64,000 bases of DNA from Streptoverticillium olivoreticuli subsp. olivoreticuli (GCF_003391135.1 NZ_CP031455.1:6060001-6124000), one strand, 5' to 3'. Positions 45,702-55,203 are shown, numbered from the stretch's first letter. A program made the numbers and translations. Notes: a model not told the origin generated them from the letters alone.

Positions 45702-47057
45702 TCAGCCCACCCGCGCCCGCCGGAACGTCTGCACCCCCAGCACGCCCAACCCCACCGCGCACCAGATCGCTCCGACCGACTGCGCCGCCCCCGCCGCCTT
45801 CACGATCACCGCGACCACCACCGCCAGCCCCAGCAACGGCACCACCACATGCCGCACCGCCCGCACGGGCCCGCCCCGTTTCCGTACCGCGAACCACCCG
45901 ATCACCGACAGGTGCAGCAGGGCGAAGGCGGCCAGCGCCCCCACGTCGACCACCGACACCAGCCGGTCCAGCCCGTCGTCGCGCCGGGCCGCCCACACCG
46001 CCGCCACCAGGGTCACCGTCGCCGCGCCCAGCAGCGCGGGCCGCGGGACGCCGGAGCCGCGGTCCACCTTCGCCAGCAGGTTCGGCAGCCGCCTGTCGCG
46101 GGCCATGGCGAACAGCAGCCGGCCCGCCGCCGCCTGACCGGCCAGCGCGGCGAAGGCGGCGCCGATCGCCTTGCTGGCGGCCACCAGGTCGTGCAGCCAG
46201 GCGCCGGTCGCCGAGTCGACCGTGTCGTAGAACGCCGACCCCTGGTCGGCCGGGTGCGCCGCCAGCTCCGCGGGGGACATGGGGGCGAGCAGCGCCGCCA
46301 GGTAGGTCTGGAGGACGAACAGCACGCCCGCCACCGCCAGACACGTGAGCACGGCCCGCGCGACCCGCTCGGAGCCCCCGGCCGACTCTTCCGCGAACGC
46401 GGCGATCGCGTCGAACCCGAGATACGAAAGGACCGCCACCGACACCGCCGTGAACACCGCCCCCGTCGACAGGCCGCCGTCCCCGGTCAGCGGTGACAGC
46501 CACCCGCGCCGGGTGCCGTGCTCCGACAGCGCGAAGACCGCCGAGGCGACGAAGACCAGCAGCACGGCGATCTCCATGGCCAGCACCAGGAACCCGACCG
46601 CCGCCGCGGCCCGTACGCCCCACAGGTTCAGCCCGGTCGTCACCACCACCGCGAGCGCGGTCCACACCCACTGCGGGACGGACGGCACGAGCGCGTGCAT
46701 CGCGATGCCGGAGAAGAGATACGCGACCGCCGGGATCAGCAGGTAGTCGAGCAGCGCCATCCAGCCGGCGACGAACCCGGCCCCTTCGCCGAGCCCCACG
46801 CGCGCGTAGGTGTAGACCGAGCCCGCCTGCGGGGCGACGCGCACCATCTGCGCGTACGAGACGGCGGTGAAGGTCATCGCCACGGTCGCCACCGCGTAGA
46901 CCAGGGCGACCGCGCCGTGCGCCTTCGCGTCGAGCGTGCCGAAGATGCCGACGGGCGCCATCGGGGCGATGAAGAGCAGGCCGTACACCACGAGGTCCCG
47001 GAACGAGAGCGTGCGGCGGAGCGCGTCCTTCCGGCCGTCGCCGGGTGGTGTGGCCAT
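45702..47057 (-). CDS. APC-family amino-acid permease
   Basis: 451 residues with about 12 membrane helices. The first helix has VVYGLLFIAPMAPVGIFGTL and the second group VRVAPQAGSVYTYARVGLG, as in APC transporters. The conserved SYLGFDAIAAFAEES (helix 6) is clear. The substrate is probably an amino acid or amine. The ATG at 47057 follows GAGGGG. It diverges from ispH. Confidence 0.88.
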   Translation of the reverse strand: MATPPGDGRKDALRRTLSFRDLVVYGLLFIAPMAPVGIFGTLDAKAHGAVALVYAVATVAMTFTAVSYAQMVRVAPQAGSVYTYARVGLGEGAGFVAGWMALLDYLLIPAVAYLFSGIAMHALVPSVPQWVWTALAVVVTTGLNLWGVRAAAAVGFLVLAMEIAVLLVFVASAVFALSEHGTRRGWLSPLTGDGGLSTGAVFTAVSVAVLSYLGFDAIAAFAEESAGGSERVARAVLTCLAVAGVLFVLQTYLAALLAPMSPAELAAHPADQGSAFYDTVDSATGAWLHDLVAASKAIGAAFAALAGQAAAGRLLFAMARDRRLPNLLAKVDRGSGVPRPALLGAATVTLVAAVWAARRDDGLDRLVSVVDVGALAAFALLHLSVIGWFAVRKRGGPVRAVRHVVVPLLGLAVVVAVIVKAAGAAQSVGAIWCAVGLGVLGVQTFRRARVG

Positions 47058-47163
47058 GAAGTCGCCCCTCGTCGGTCCGTACCTCCCGTCATCGTGCACC
47101 AGCTCCGGCCGCGACGCCGGTCGGCGGAACGCCCCCGGAGGGCGGGCCCGTACGATGGAGGGC

Positions 47164-48168
47164 ATGACTGCTGCCGCCGCCCGCAAGGTCCTGCTCGCCG
47201 CCCCCCGTGGCTACTGCGCGGGTGTGGACCGCGCCGTGATCGCCGTCGAGAAGGCCCTGGAACAGTACGGTGCGCCGGTCTACGTGCGCCACGAGATCGT
47301 CCACAACAAGTACGTGGTCCAGACGCTGGAGAAGAAGGGCGCGATCTTCGTCGAGGAGACGGAGGAAGTGCCGGAGGGCAACATCGTCATCTTCTCCGCG
47401 CACGGCGTCGCCCCCGTCGTCCACGAGGAGGCCGCGCGCGGCAAGCTGGCCACCATCGACGCGACCTGCCCCCTGGTCACCAAGGTCCACAAGGAAGCCG
47501 TCCGCTTCGCCAAGGACGACTACGACATCCTCCTCATCGGCCACGAGGGCCACGAGGAGGTCATCGGCACCAGCGGTGAGGCGCCCGACCACATCACCCT
47601 GGTCGACGGCCCCGGCGACGTCGGCAACGTGACGGTCCGCGACGAGTCCAAGGTCGTCTGGCTCTCCCAGACCACTCTGTCCGTCGACGAGACGATGGAG
47701 ACGGTGGACGCGCTCAAGGGCCGCTTCCCGCAGCTGATCAGCCCGCCGAGCGACGACATCTGCTACGCCACGCAGAACCGGCAGATCGCCGTCAAGCAGA
47801 TGGGCGCCGACGCCGACCTGGTGATCGTCGTCGGCTCGAAGAACTCCTCCAACTCCGTCCGCCTGGTCGAGGTCGCCCTGGGCGCCGGCGCCCGCGCCGC
47901 CCACCTGGTCGACTTCGCCGACGAGATCGACGAGGCATGGCTGGAGGGCGTCGGCACGGTCGGCGTCACCTCGGGCGCCTCGGTGCCGGAGATCCTCGTC
48001 GAGGGCGTCCTGGAGTGGCTCGCGGCGCGGGGCTACGGCGACGTCGAGACGATCACCGCCGCCCAGGAGTCGATCACCTTCTCGCTGCCGAAGGAGCTGC
48101 GCCGGGATCTGCGGGCGGAGGCCGCCGCGGCGGTGTCGGCCGAGGGCGACGGCGCGCGGAAGGCCTGA
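47164..48168 (+). CDS. ispH: 4-hydroxy-3-methylbut-2-enyl diphosphate reductase
   Basis: 334 residues. The three cluster Cys are in PRGYCAGVDRA, DATCPLV and DDICYATQNRQ. The enzyme makes IPP and DMAPP in the last step of the MEP pathway, supplying substrate to the cis-prenyltransferase at 12006. An ATG at 47155 three codons upstream is an alternative start; GGAGGG lies between the two. Confidence 0.96.
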   Translation: MTAAAARKVLLAAPRGYCAGVDRAVIAVEKALEQYGAPVYVRHEIVHNKYVVQTLEKKGAIFVEETEEVPEGNIVIFSAHGVAPVVHEEAARGKLATIDATCPLVTKVHKEAVRFAKDDYDILLIGHEGHEEVIGTSGEAPDHITLVDGPGDVGNVTVRDESKVVWLSQTTLSVDETMETVDALKGRFPQLISPPSDDICYATQNRQIAVKQMGADADLVIVVGSKNSSNSVRLVEVALGAGARAAHLVDFADEIDEAWLEGVGTVGVTSGASVPEILVEGVLEWLAARGYGDVETITAAQESITFSLPKELRRDLRAEAAAAVSAEGDGARKA

Positions 48169-48232
48169 ACCGGGCGGTCCGCCCGGGCTTTCCGAGGGGT
48201 GAGTGTCGGTCCCACCCCTTAGCGTGGTCGGC

Positions 48233-48994
48233 ATGGACGTATTCGGCGTGGACATCGGCGGATCGGGCATCAAGGGCGCACCGGTCGACCTGAAGCGGGG
48301 CGAGCTGACCGAGGAGCGCTTCAAGATCCTCACGCCGAAGCCGGCCACCCCGGACGCCGTCGCGGACAGCGTCCGGGAAGTCGTGGCGAATTTCGGCTGG
48401 TCCGGGCCGGTCGGGGTGACGTTCCCGGGCGTGGTCGTCGACGGCACGACGTGCACGGCCGCCAATGTCGCCGAGGAGTGGGTGGGCGTGGACGCGGCCG
48501 GGCTGCTCGGCGAGCGGCTCGACTCGCCCGTGACCGTGCTGAACGACGCGGACGCCGCGGGCCTCGCCGAGCTGCACTACGGCGCCGCGCGCGGCCGCCG
48601 GGGCACGGTCGTCGTGCTCACCTTCGGCACCGGCATCGGCAGCGCCGTCTTCACCGACGGCAAGCTCGTCCCCAACACCGAGCTGGGCCATCTGGAGCTG
48701 CAGGGCCACGACGCCGAGACGCGGGCCTCGACCCGCGCCAAGGACGAGGAAGATCTGAGCTGGCAGCGCTGGGCGCGCCGGGTGCAGCGCTATCTCGCCC
48801 ATGTGGAGAAGCTCTTCACCCCCGAGCTCTTCGTCATCGGCGGCGGCGTCAGCCGCAAGGCGGACAAGTTCCTCCCGCTGATCGAGGGCGTCAGCGCGGA
48901 GATTTTGCCCGCTCAGCTGCAGAACAACGCGGGGATCGTAGGGGCCGCGATGGCCGCCGGCGCGGCCTGGCCCGGTCCCGCCGCTGCTGCCTGA
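48233..48994 (+). CDS. ppgK: Polyphosphate glucokinase (ROK family)
   Basis: 253 residues. The phosphate-binding motif FGVDIGGSGIKGAPVDL, LNDADAAGLAELHYGA with the catalytic Asp, and LTFGTGIGSAVF are those of actinobacterial PpgK, which phosphorylates glucose with polyphosphate or ATP. A family segment (LQGHDAETRAST) is also seen. The 3' end overlaps the convergent gene by about 100 bases. No strong binding site precedes the ATG. Confidence 0.93.
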   Translation: MDVFGVDIGGSGIKGAPVDLKRGELTEERFKILTPKPATPDAVADSVREVVANFGWSGPVGVTFPGVVVDGTTCTAANVAEEWVGVDAAGLLGERLDSPVTVLNDADAAGLAELHYGAARGRRGTVVVLTFGTGIGSAVFTDGKLVPNTELGHLELQGHDAETRASTRAKDEEDLSWQRWARRVQRYLAHVEKLFTPELFVIGGGVSRKADKFLPLIEGVSAEILPAQLQNNAGIVGAAMAAGAAWPGPAAAA

Positions 48995-49499
48995 TCAGCA
49001 GCATCCGGCGGGTGAGCGCGATCAGCCCGGTCAGCGCGGTGCCCGCGTAGAGCCATCCGGCGTGCAGGGACAGCACGGTGACCAGGCCCATGGCCTGCCC
49101 GGCGAAGCTGTCCGGGCCCTCGGCGAGGGGCACCGCGCCGACCGCGAAGGCGATGGGCGCGGTCACCGGCGCGGTCACCAGGTCGGCCGGCCTCACCCAC
49201 AGCGCGCAGGCCGAGCCCGCCAGCAGGAAGAAGACGCCGTAGACGGCGGGCGAGCGGCCCGCCACGGAGTCCAGGGCGCCGACGGCCAGCATGGCCAGCG
49301 TGGTCAGGAGCCCGCAGCCGAAGCCGGTCAGCCGGGGGCCGGGCACCCGCAGCGGGGGAGAGGCGCGCCCGGAGCGCGCGCGGTAGACCGTCGCTGTCCC
49401 GCCCTTTCCCACGGGGTTTCCCACGGGGGAGGACGGCCTGGGCACGGGGGGCGTGCGGCGGACCTTGGGCTGGGGCGCACGGGTGCTGGGTTGCTCCAC
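48891..49499 (-). CDS. DUF6542-like membrane protein overlapping ppgK
   Basis: 202 residues with four membrane helices (GCGLLTTLAMLAVGAL, VYGVFFLLAGSACALW, VTAPIAFAVGAVPL and GWLYAGTALTGLIAL). The N-terminus is Pro/Arg-rich and the C-terminal 30 residues are a basic low-complexity tail. The family call is from general resemblance to Streptomyces membrane proteins next to ppgK. It starts with GTG and its last 104 bases run antisense to the end of ppgK. Confidence 0.7.
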   Translation of the reverse strand: MEQPSTRAPQPKVRRTPPVPRPSSPVGNPVGKGGTATVYRARSGRASPPLRVPGPRLTGFGCGLLTTLAMLAVGALDSVAGRSPAVYGVFFLLAGSACALWVRPADLVTAPVTAPIAFAVGAVPLAEGPDSFAGQAMGLVTVLSLHAGWLYAGTALTGLIALTRRMLLIRQQRRDRARPRRRPSRPLRSPRCSAAERAKSPR

Positions 49500-49732
49500 C
49501 CGACCAAACTAGGTCGAGAAGCGGGAGGAATCCGACGTTGGACACGCGGTTTGGGCCACCTTGGCCGCGCGTTCGACTGATAGTCCTTCCGGGGCCGCGG
49601 TGCGGCACGGACCCGTAGACTGGTTCACCGGCCCCGCCGTGGGCCGCGGACCCTTTACACCCTTCCCGGGGAAGGCGGCGGCCGACCCGCTGCCGGAACC
49701 GACCCGGGAATCTCGCTACGGGAAGTCGCCAC

Positions 49733-50821
49733 GTGTCGCTCACGATCGGAATCGTCGGTCTGCCGAATGTCGGCAAGTCGACCCTGTTCAACGCCCTGAC
49801 CAAGAACGACGTGCTGGCGGCCAACTACCCGTTCGCCACCATCGAGCCCAACGTGGGTGTCGTCGGCGTCCCGGACCCCCGGCTGAACAAGCTCGCGGAG
49901 ATCTTCGGCTCGCAGAAGATCCTCCCCGCCACGGTCGACTTCGTCGACATCGCGGGCATCGTGCGCGGCGCCTCCGAGGGTGAGGGCCTGGGCAACAAGT
50001 TCCTCGCGAACATCCGCGAGTCCGACGCGATCTGCCAGGTCATCCGCGCCTTCAAGGACGAGAACGTCGTCCACGTCGACGGCAAGGTCTCGCCCAAGGA
50101 CGACATCGAGACCATCAACACCGAGCTGATCCTCGCGGACCTCCAGTCGGTCGAGAAGGCGGTCCCGCGCCTGACGAAGGAGTCCCGCCTCCAGAAGGAG
50201 AAGGTGGCCGTCCTCGCCGCCGTCGAGGCCGCCCAGAAGATCCTGGAGTCCGGCCAGACGCTCTTCTCCGCCGGCATCACCAAGGGCACCGAGCAGGGCG
50301 ACCTCCTGCACGAGCTGCACCTGCTCACCACCAAGCCGTTCCTCTACGTCTTCAACGTCGACGAGGACGAGCTGGTCGACGAGGACTTCAAGAACGAGCA
50401 GCGCGCCCTGGTGGCGCCCGCCGAGGCGATCTTCCTCAACGCCAAGATCGAGTCCGAGCTGATCGAGCTCGACGACGACGAGGCGCTGGAGCTCCTCCAG
50501 TCCATGGGCCAGGACGAGCCCGGCCTCGCCACCCTCGGCCGCGTCGGCTTCGACACCCTGGGCCTCCAGACCTACCTCACGGCAGGCCCCAAGGAGACCC
50601 GCGCCTGGACCATCAAGAAGGGCGCCACGGCCCCCGAGGCGGCCGGTGTCATCCACACCGACTTCCAGAAGGGCTTCATCAAGGCCGAGGTCATCTCCTT
50701 CGAGGACCTCGTGGCCACCGGCTCGGTGACCGAGGCCCGCGCGGCGGGCAAGGCCCGCATGGAGGGCAAGGACTATGTGATGGCGGACGGGGACGTGGTG
50801 GAGTTCCGGTTCAACGTGTAG
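49733..50821 (+). CDS. ychF: YchF/EngD-type nucleotide-binding ATPase
   Basis: 362 residues. The G-domain has GLPNVGKSTLFN, DFVDIAGIVRGASEGEGLGNKF and the variant NVDE in place of NKxD, which marks the OLA1/YchF group that prefers ATP. The C-terminal TGS domain ends MADGDVVEFRFNV. It binds the ribosome and is near-universal. The GTG at 49733 follows GGGAAG. Confidence 0.96.
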   Translation: MSLTIGIVGLPNVGKSTLFNALTKNDVLAANYPFATIEPNVGVVGVPDPRLNKLAEIFGSQKILPATVDFVDIAGIVRGASEGEGLGNKFLANIRESDAICQVIRAFKDENVVHVDGKVSPKDDIETINTELILADLQSVEKAVPRLTKESRLQKEKVAVLAAVEAAQKILESGQTLFSAGITKGTEQGDLLHELHLLTTKPFLYVFNVDEDELVDEDFKNEQRALVAPAEAIFLNAKIESELIELDDDEALELLQSMGQDEPGLATLGRVGFDTLGLQTYLTAGPKETRAWTIKKGATAPEAAGVIHTDFQKGFIKAEVISFEDLVATGSVTEARAAGKARMEGKDYVMADGDVVEFRFNV

Positions 50822-50907
50822 TGGGTGACATACCGCCACGTCGCTGATCTGGCAAACATGCAGGTCAGAAGGGGTCCACTCCTCCGGGGGTGGGCCCCTA
50901 CGCTTTT

Positions 50908-50932
50908 CCCGTGCTGGATCGGTGCTGGGATA
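50908..50932. repeat. Left direct repeat flanking the TA-STAND segment
   Basis: CCCGTGCTGGAT, then C, then GGTGCTGG and GATA. It matches the segment at 55366 in the same orientation and lies between ychF and the antitoxin gene. Confidence 0.55.
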
Positions 50933-50979
50933 GCCGATCGTCCATCAGCCGCTTTCCCCTCCCAAATGACACCGAGAGT

Positions 50980-50997
50980 GGTACGTCATTAGGTACC
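50980..50997. promoter_or_regulatory. Operator-like dyad before yefM
   Basis: GGTAC (50980-50984) and GTACC (50993-50997) form inverted half-sites eight bases apart, with a GGTACC palindrome at the right end. It lies 23 bases before the yefM start, where an autoregulatory site is expected. Confidence 0.6.
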
Positions 50998-51019
50998 GCT
51001 TGAGGGAAGGGGGCAGGTC

Positions 51020-51301
51020 ATGTCCATAACCGCGAGCGAAGCCCGCAAGGCTCTCTTTCCGCTGATCAAAAAGGTCGACGAAGACCACGACGCCATCGAG
51101 ATCGTCTCCAAGCACGGCAACGCCGTGCTCGTCTCGGCCGAGGACTACGCGGCGCTGCGCGAGGGCGCGTACCTGCTGCGCTCCCCGGCGAACGCCCGCC
51201 GACTCCTCAAGGCGTACGAGAATGCCCTGGCCAACATCAGCGTGTCGGAGCGTGAGCTGATCGATCCGGATTCGGTGGACGCAGGCGCGGGTGCCGAGTG
51301 A
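51020..51301 (+). CDS. yefM: YefM-family antitoxin
   Basis: 93 residues. The Phd/YefM fold is seen in MSITASEARKALFPLIKKVDEDHDAIEIVSKHGNAVLVSAEDYAALRE, and the C-terminal half (NARRLLKAYENALANISVSERELID) would wrap and neutralise the toxin. It also binds its own operator. The stop overlaps the toxin start by GTGA. GAGGGAAGGGGG precedes the ATG. Confidence 0.95.
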   Translation: MSITASEARKALFPLIKKVDEDHDAIEIVSKHGNAVLVSAEDYAALREGAYLLRSPANARRLLKAYENALANISVSERELIDPDSVDAGAGAE

Positions 51302-51552
51302 GGCTCCTCTTCGAGGATCAGGGCTGGGACGACTACACGTCCTGGCTCAAGAACGACCGCAAGATGCTCACCCGGATCAACAAGCTCATCGAAGACGTCA
51401 AGCGCGATCCCTTCTCGGGGATCGGCAAGCCCGAGCCGCTTAAGTACCACTTGCCTGGAGCGTGGTCGAGGCGGATCGACGATGAGCGCCGCCTCGTCTA
51501 CCTGGTCACGGACAAGAAGATCGTGATCCTCGCAGCTCGCTATCACTACTAG
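51298..51552 (+). CDS. yoeB: YoeB-family mRNA-interferase toxin
   Basis: 84 residues, the normal length. The catalytic residues of E. coli YoeB are all present at the same numbers: Glu46, Arg65 and His83 (C-terminal RYHY). It cleaves mRNA in the ribosome when free of antitoxin. The GTG start overlaps yefM, so the pair is one unit. Confidence 0.96.
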   Translation: MRLLFEDQGWDDYTSWLKNDRKMLTRINKLIEDVKRDPFSGIGKPEPLKYHLPGAWSRRIDDERRLVYLVTDKKIVILAARYHY

Positions 51553-51657
51553 ACGCATCGCTGTCGAAGGGGCAGATCCTGTGTTGGACCTGCCCCCTTC
51601 AGGTGTTGTAGACGGTTGAGAGAGGCGACGTGGAGCCGCCACACGGGGTCTTCTCCG

Positions 51658-54600
51658 CTATCGATCGATGCTGGTGGCAAGGGCTGCGGAGGTGGCGAGC
51701 AGCCGCGCGAAGTCGGCGACCGCCGTCTTGTCCAGATACGCGACCACGTTACCGAGTCGGTCGCCCCAGTCGGGACGGAAATCGTATGTGAGCAGGTGCC
51801 CTTCACGGTGAGTGGACAGCCTGACGTTGAGCAGGGTCTCCAGTCCAGGCGCCGGCAAGACCGCAGGGGTCCGGAAGATCTTGCGCTCCGTGGTGCCGGG
51901 GGCGAATCGGCTCTGGCCGAGCAGCAGGGCCGGATCCACCAGCCGCCCAGCTTCCTCGCACCAGATGGTCACGTGCCCGCGGACCTCTCCGTCCGGCAGA
52001 ACCATCGGCGGCTGCTGCCAGCCTGGCAGATCAAGTGGTTCGTCGTCACCCCGTGCCACCCGCAACCTGGTCGGGAGCAGCCTGCATTCCAAGCCCATGG
52101 AGCGCAGAGCCGCGGCGAACGCCAGGGCGAGGAAGGCGGAGGAGGGCGCCGCATGCCCGCCCAGGTGGTAGGAGGTGGCTCCGAGCAGGCCATACACCAA
52201 GCGCGCATCCGGGGGAACGGCCTGGGTCAGGGCCACGGCGTCGCGCCAGGGGTATTCGGATATCCGGTGTGTACCGTTGCCGCTCGACGGTGGCAGCGGG
52301 ACGCGAGGAGGCCCGTCCTCGCCCACTGTTTCGGACGGTTCGTCATGGGAGCTCTGCTCGTGCAGTTCCAGGAACTGGCGCGCGGTGATCGCGAGCGGTA
52401 CATGAGCCTGTCCCGCTGCCTCGAACAGCTCCAGACTCTCTCGTATGAGAGCGCGGCACAGGTCCGGATCTCCGTCCGGATGTCCCAGCAGATGCCGAGT
52501 CCAGGCGAGAATTGCGCGCCGGTTTACGACATAGGCCAGTACGTCCGGCCCGGCTTCGGCGTGCGCTCTGAGGAGGGCCTCGGCCCGGTCGATCAATGAC
52601 TCTGCGGCCTGCAGGATCCAGACGTCAGTGGTCAGCTCGTGCTTCTGTCGGTGGAGGCTGCCGACCATCACAGCATGGGCCGTGTCCACCATGTGGTCCG
52701 CGTGGTGGCGCATGATGTTCACGGCTACCCGCTCGGCGGGCTCGGGGATTCTTGCGGCGACGGCGAGAGCCTCCTCCAGCTGGCCTGTGGACGCTTTCAC
52801 GATGGCGTCCAGGAAGTGCAGCTCCGCGTTCGTCTCCGCCTCTGCCGGGGCTTCCGCCTTGGTCTGGTCGATGGCCATGGCTGCGCCATCCCAGTTCTGG
52901 ATCCATACGAGCACCTGCACTTGTTCCAACCGGAACCCCAAGGCAACTGAGGGGGTCACGTCCTCGCGCTGCAGAACCTCATCGAGTCTGGCGTTGGCGC
53001 GGGCGATGTCGGCGAAGCGGTCCGTTGCCACGGCCGCGCGCATGTCGGTTGCGTGGGCCAGCAGTAGGTGCTGCACGCCCTCAGCGTCGAGTGCGTTCCT
53101 GCTTTCCAACAGGTTCCAGCTGATCCGTGCCGCCTCCGCGGCCTCATCGAACCGCGACTGATTCAGAAGGCACTGGGCCAGTGTGGTCGTCGTCGCGGCC
53201 CGCCGGTACACGGGATCGTCCACTGCCCCCTCGTCGGCGTGTTCCACGATCTCGAGTGCCTCACGCAACAGCGCCTCACTGCGCACCAGATCGCCGTGGA
53301 TGTTCGAGATCGCTCCCGCGACATTCGCCAGCAACGCCACGGTGCTGCCGTCCGCGTGGCCGCTGCCGATCACGTGATGCGTCACGTGTACCGCATGCTC
53401 GATCAGTGCGGCTGCTTCGGTCCACGTGTGCTGCTTCTGGCAGTCCACCAACCGATTCACCAGCTCGTACTGGAAGCGCTCTTGCATCATGTCGACGGCC
53501 TCGCCGTCCATCAGCGCGCTGACTACCTCTTGGACGATGCGATGGATTGCCAGCATGCCGTCCCGGGGGTCGACCAGGGAGAACCTGCGCAGCTCCGCCA
53601 CGGCACTGTAGACGCCCGATCCGGTCGGAAGGTCGAGCGTTGCGAGGTGAAGCGGAATGAAGTCCGGGGCGAGCAGAGCACAGCGGGCGAGCAGGCCGGC
53701 GGCGAGATGCCGTCCCGAATTCTCGGGCGAGTGCAGCGCCTGATCTAGGACCTTGCCGACGCTGAGGGCCACCGCCGCCGTCAGCGTCGCACCCTCCTGG
53801 TAGTCGAGCGGCACGAATCCGGAGTCATCGAGCAACCGGGCTCGGCAGGCGGCGAGTTCTGTCAGATAGACACCGACCGGGCACTGAGTCGCCGCGATGT
53901 AGCCGGTGGCCTGGGCGATGCCGAGCGGGATGCCCTCCACCGCGTCGACCAGTTCGGACACCTCGGTCTTGGAGACATCCGGCAGTCGCTCCCCGGCCCA
54001 GGCGGTGGCCTCCTCGGTGGTCATCCGTTTCACGACCAGTCCACCGTCAGCCGCGGCCCAGGCCGAGTCGCGGGTGGTGATCAGTGCGTGCGTACCCTCA
54101 CAGGCTGGCAGCAGCCCGTGCAGCAGCTCCCGGTTCGCGACGTTGTCGTAGACGAGCAGCAGTCGCGTGCCCAGATGCGCGAGACGGAAGCCGACTTGGG
54201 CGAGGACCTCCTCTTCTGTGGTCGGCTCGGCTTCCTGTCGCTCCTCGGCGACGATCCGCCGATAGGCGGCGAGTACGCCTTCCCGGGTGTCGGAGGGGAT
54301 CCACCAGACAAATTCGTACTGATCCCGGTAACGGTGGGCATACAGCCGGGCGATACTCGATTTGCCGATGCCCCCGAGTCCGGACACGACCACGCGGACC
54401 GTCCCCGTGTCGGGGTCTCTTTCGAACCGCTCCCGCAGTGCGGTCAGTTCCTGCTCCCTGCCGCGCACGCCCGCGGCCGAGGGTACGCCGCGGAACAGGG
54501 CGCGGCTTGGTCCGGACAGCTCGCCCGGCTTCGCCCCGGGCACGGTCCGGTGTCCATGCAGGAGTCCCGGAAGCTCGTCCAGCCGAAGCGTACGTCGGGC

Positions 54601-55203
54601 GAGTTGACGGTCCGCGGACCACTGAAACATCTTCACGAACAACGCGTCGATGGTGCCGTCGACCTCGGCCGCTGCCATGGCGGTGGGGGACATCCGCAAC
54701 AGCTCCAGCCGGGCCTGGTCGAGGACTTGTTCCCACGGGCCGATCCGGGTGTCGGTCTCGAGCCGACGCAGGAGCGCGTGGTCGTCTGCGGTGAGCGTGA
54801 TCGAGGTCCGCAGGCCCGCGCACTTGGCCAGCCACCGGTCCGGTTCTGGAACGGTGCGGGCCAGCTCCGCCGCATCCCGCACGGCCTGCCCCGATGACGG
54901 GTGCACTGGAGCATCGGAGAGGAACCGCAACACCGCCGTGCCGCCCGGATCGGCCTCTCCCCACCGACGGGCGAGCCGCACCAGCTCCGGGCCGGACCAC
55001 GAGCCCGGCTCGACCCGAGTCTTGGCCTGGGCCAGCAAGAGCGGCTGCCCCTGTACGTCTCGTACTTCGAAGTCGATGGCTTCGTCGGCGCCCTCAACCC
55101 GAAAGGTGTCGGCCTCCGGATACTGCTCCGGGGTGCGAATCAGTTGCAGAATGGCACATGCTGTCTGGAACCCCATGCCCCGCGCTGTGTCAACTCCACC
55201 CAC
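51658..55203 (-). CDS. STAND NTPase with nuclease-like N-terminus, TPR-like middle and transglutaminase-like end
   Basis: 1181 residues from a GTG at 55203 (GAGGGGGAG upstream); an ATG at 55236 or GTG at 55248 are alternatives. The N-terminus (VDTARGMGFQ, then Asp44-Phe-Glu46 and Gln59-Ala-Lys61) fits a PD-(D/E)xK nuclease of the DUF4297/Cap4 kind. A STAND/NB-ARC ATPase follows: Walker A GLGGIGKSS near 275-283, Walker B LLLVYDN near Asp353, ITTRDS and GIPLGIAQ. Residues about 560-950 are helical repeats. The end resembles a transglutaminase fold with Ser1022 in place of Cys, His1077 and Asp1090. It resembles NLR-type antiphage sensors (inference). Confidence 0.85.
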   Translation of the reverse strand: MGGVDTARGMGFQTACAILQLIRTPEQYPEADTFRVEGADEAIDFEVRDVQGQPLLLAQAKTRVEPGSWSGPELVRLARRWGEADPGGTAVLRFLSDAPVHPSSGQAVRDAAELARTVPEPDRWLAKCAGLRTSITLTADDHALLRRLETDTRIGPWEQVLDQARLELLRMSPTAMAAAEVDGTIDALFVKMFQWSADRQLARRTLRLDELPGLLHGHRTVPGAKPGELSGPSRALFRGVPSAAGVRGREQELTALRERFERDPDTGTVRVVVSGLGGIGKSSIARLYAHRYRDQYEFVWWIPSDTREGVLAAYRRIVAEERQEAEPTTEEEVLAQVGFRLAHLGTRLLLVYDNVANRELLHGLLPACEGTHALITTRDSAWAAADGGLVVKRMTTEEATAWAGERLPDVSKTEVSELVDAVEGIPLGIAQATGYIAATQCPVGVYLTELAACRARLLDDSGFVPLDYQEGATLTAAVALSVGKVLDQALHSPENSGRHLAAGLLARCALLAPDFIPLHLATLDLPTGSGVYSAVAELRRFSLVDPRDGMLAIHRIVQEVVSALMDGEAVDMMQERFQYELVNRLVDCQKQHTWTEAAALIEHAVHVTHHVIGSGHADGSTVALLANVAGAISNIHGDLVRSEALLREALEIVEHADEGAVDDPVYRRAATTTTLAQCLLNQSRFDEAAEAARISWNLLESRNALDAEGVQHLLLAHATDMRAAVATDRFADIARANARLDEVLQREDVTPSVALGFRLEQVQVLVWIQNWDGAAMAIDQTKAEAPAEAETNAELHFLDAIVKASTGQLEEALAVAARIPEPAERVAVNIMRHHADHMVDTAHAVMVGSLHRQKHELTTDVWILQAAESLIDRAEALLRAHAEAGPDVLAYVVNRRAILAWTRHLLGHPDGDPDLCRALIRESLELFEAAGQAHVPLAITARQFLELHEQSSHDEPSETVGEDGPPRVPLPPSSGNGTHRISEYPWRDAVALTQAVPPDARLVYGLLGATSYHLGGHAAPSSAFLALAFAAALRSMGLECRLLPTRLRVARGDDEPLDLPGWQQPPMVLPDGEVRGHVTIWCEEAGRLVDPALLLGQSRFAPGTTERKIFRTPAVLPAPGLETLLNVRLSTHREGHLLTYDFRPDWGDRLGNVVAYLDKTAVADFARLLATSAALATSIDR

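Noticed and set aside
55197..55203. Start of the STAND gene at 55248 or 55236
   Set aside because: Both are possible, but the GTG at 55203 has the better upstream site and places the RGxxFQ motif near the N-terminus, as in related families; kept as alternatives.
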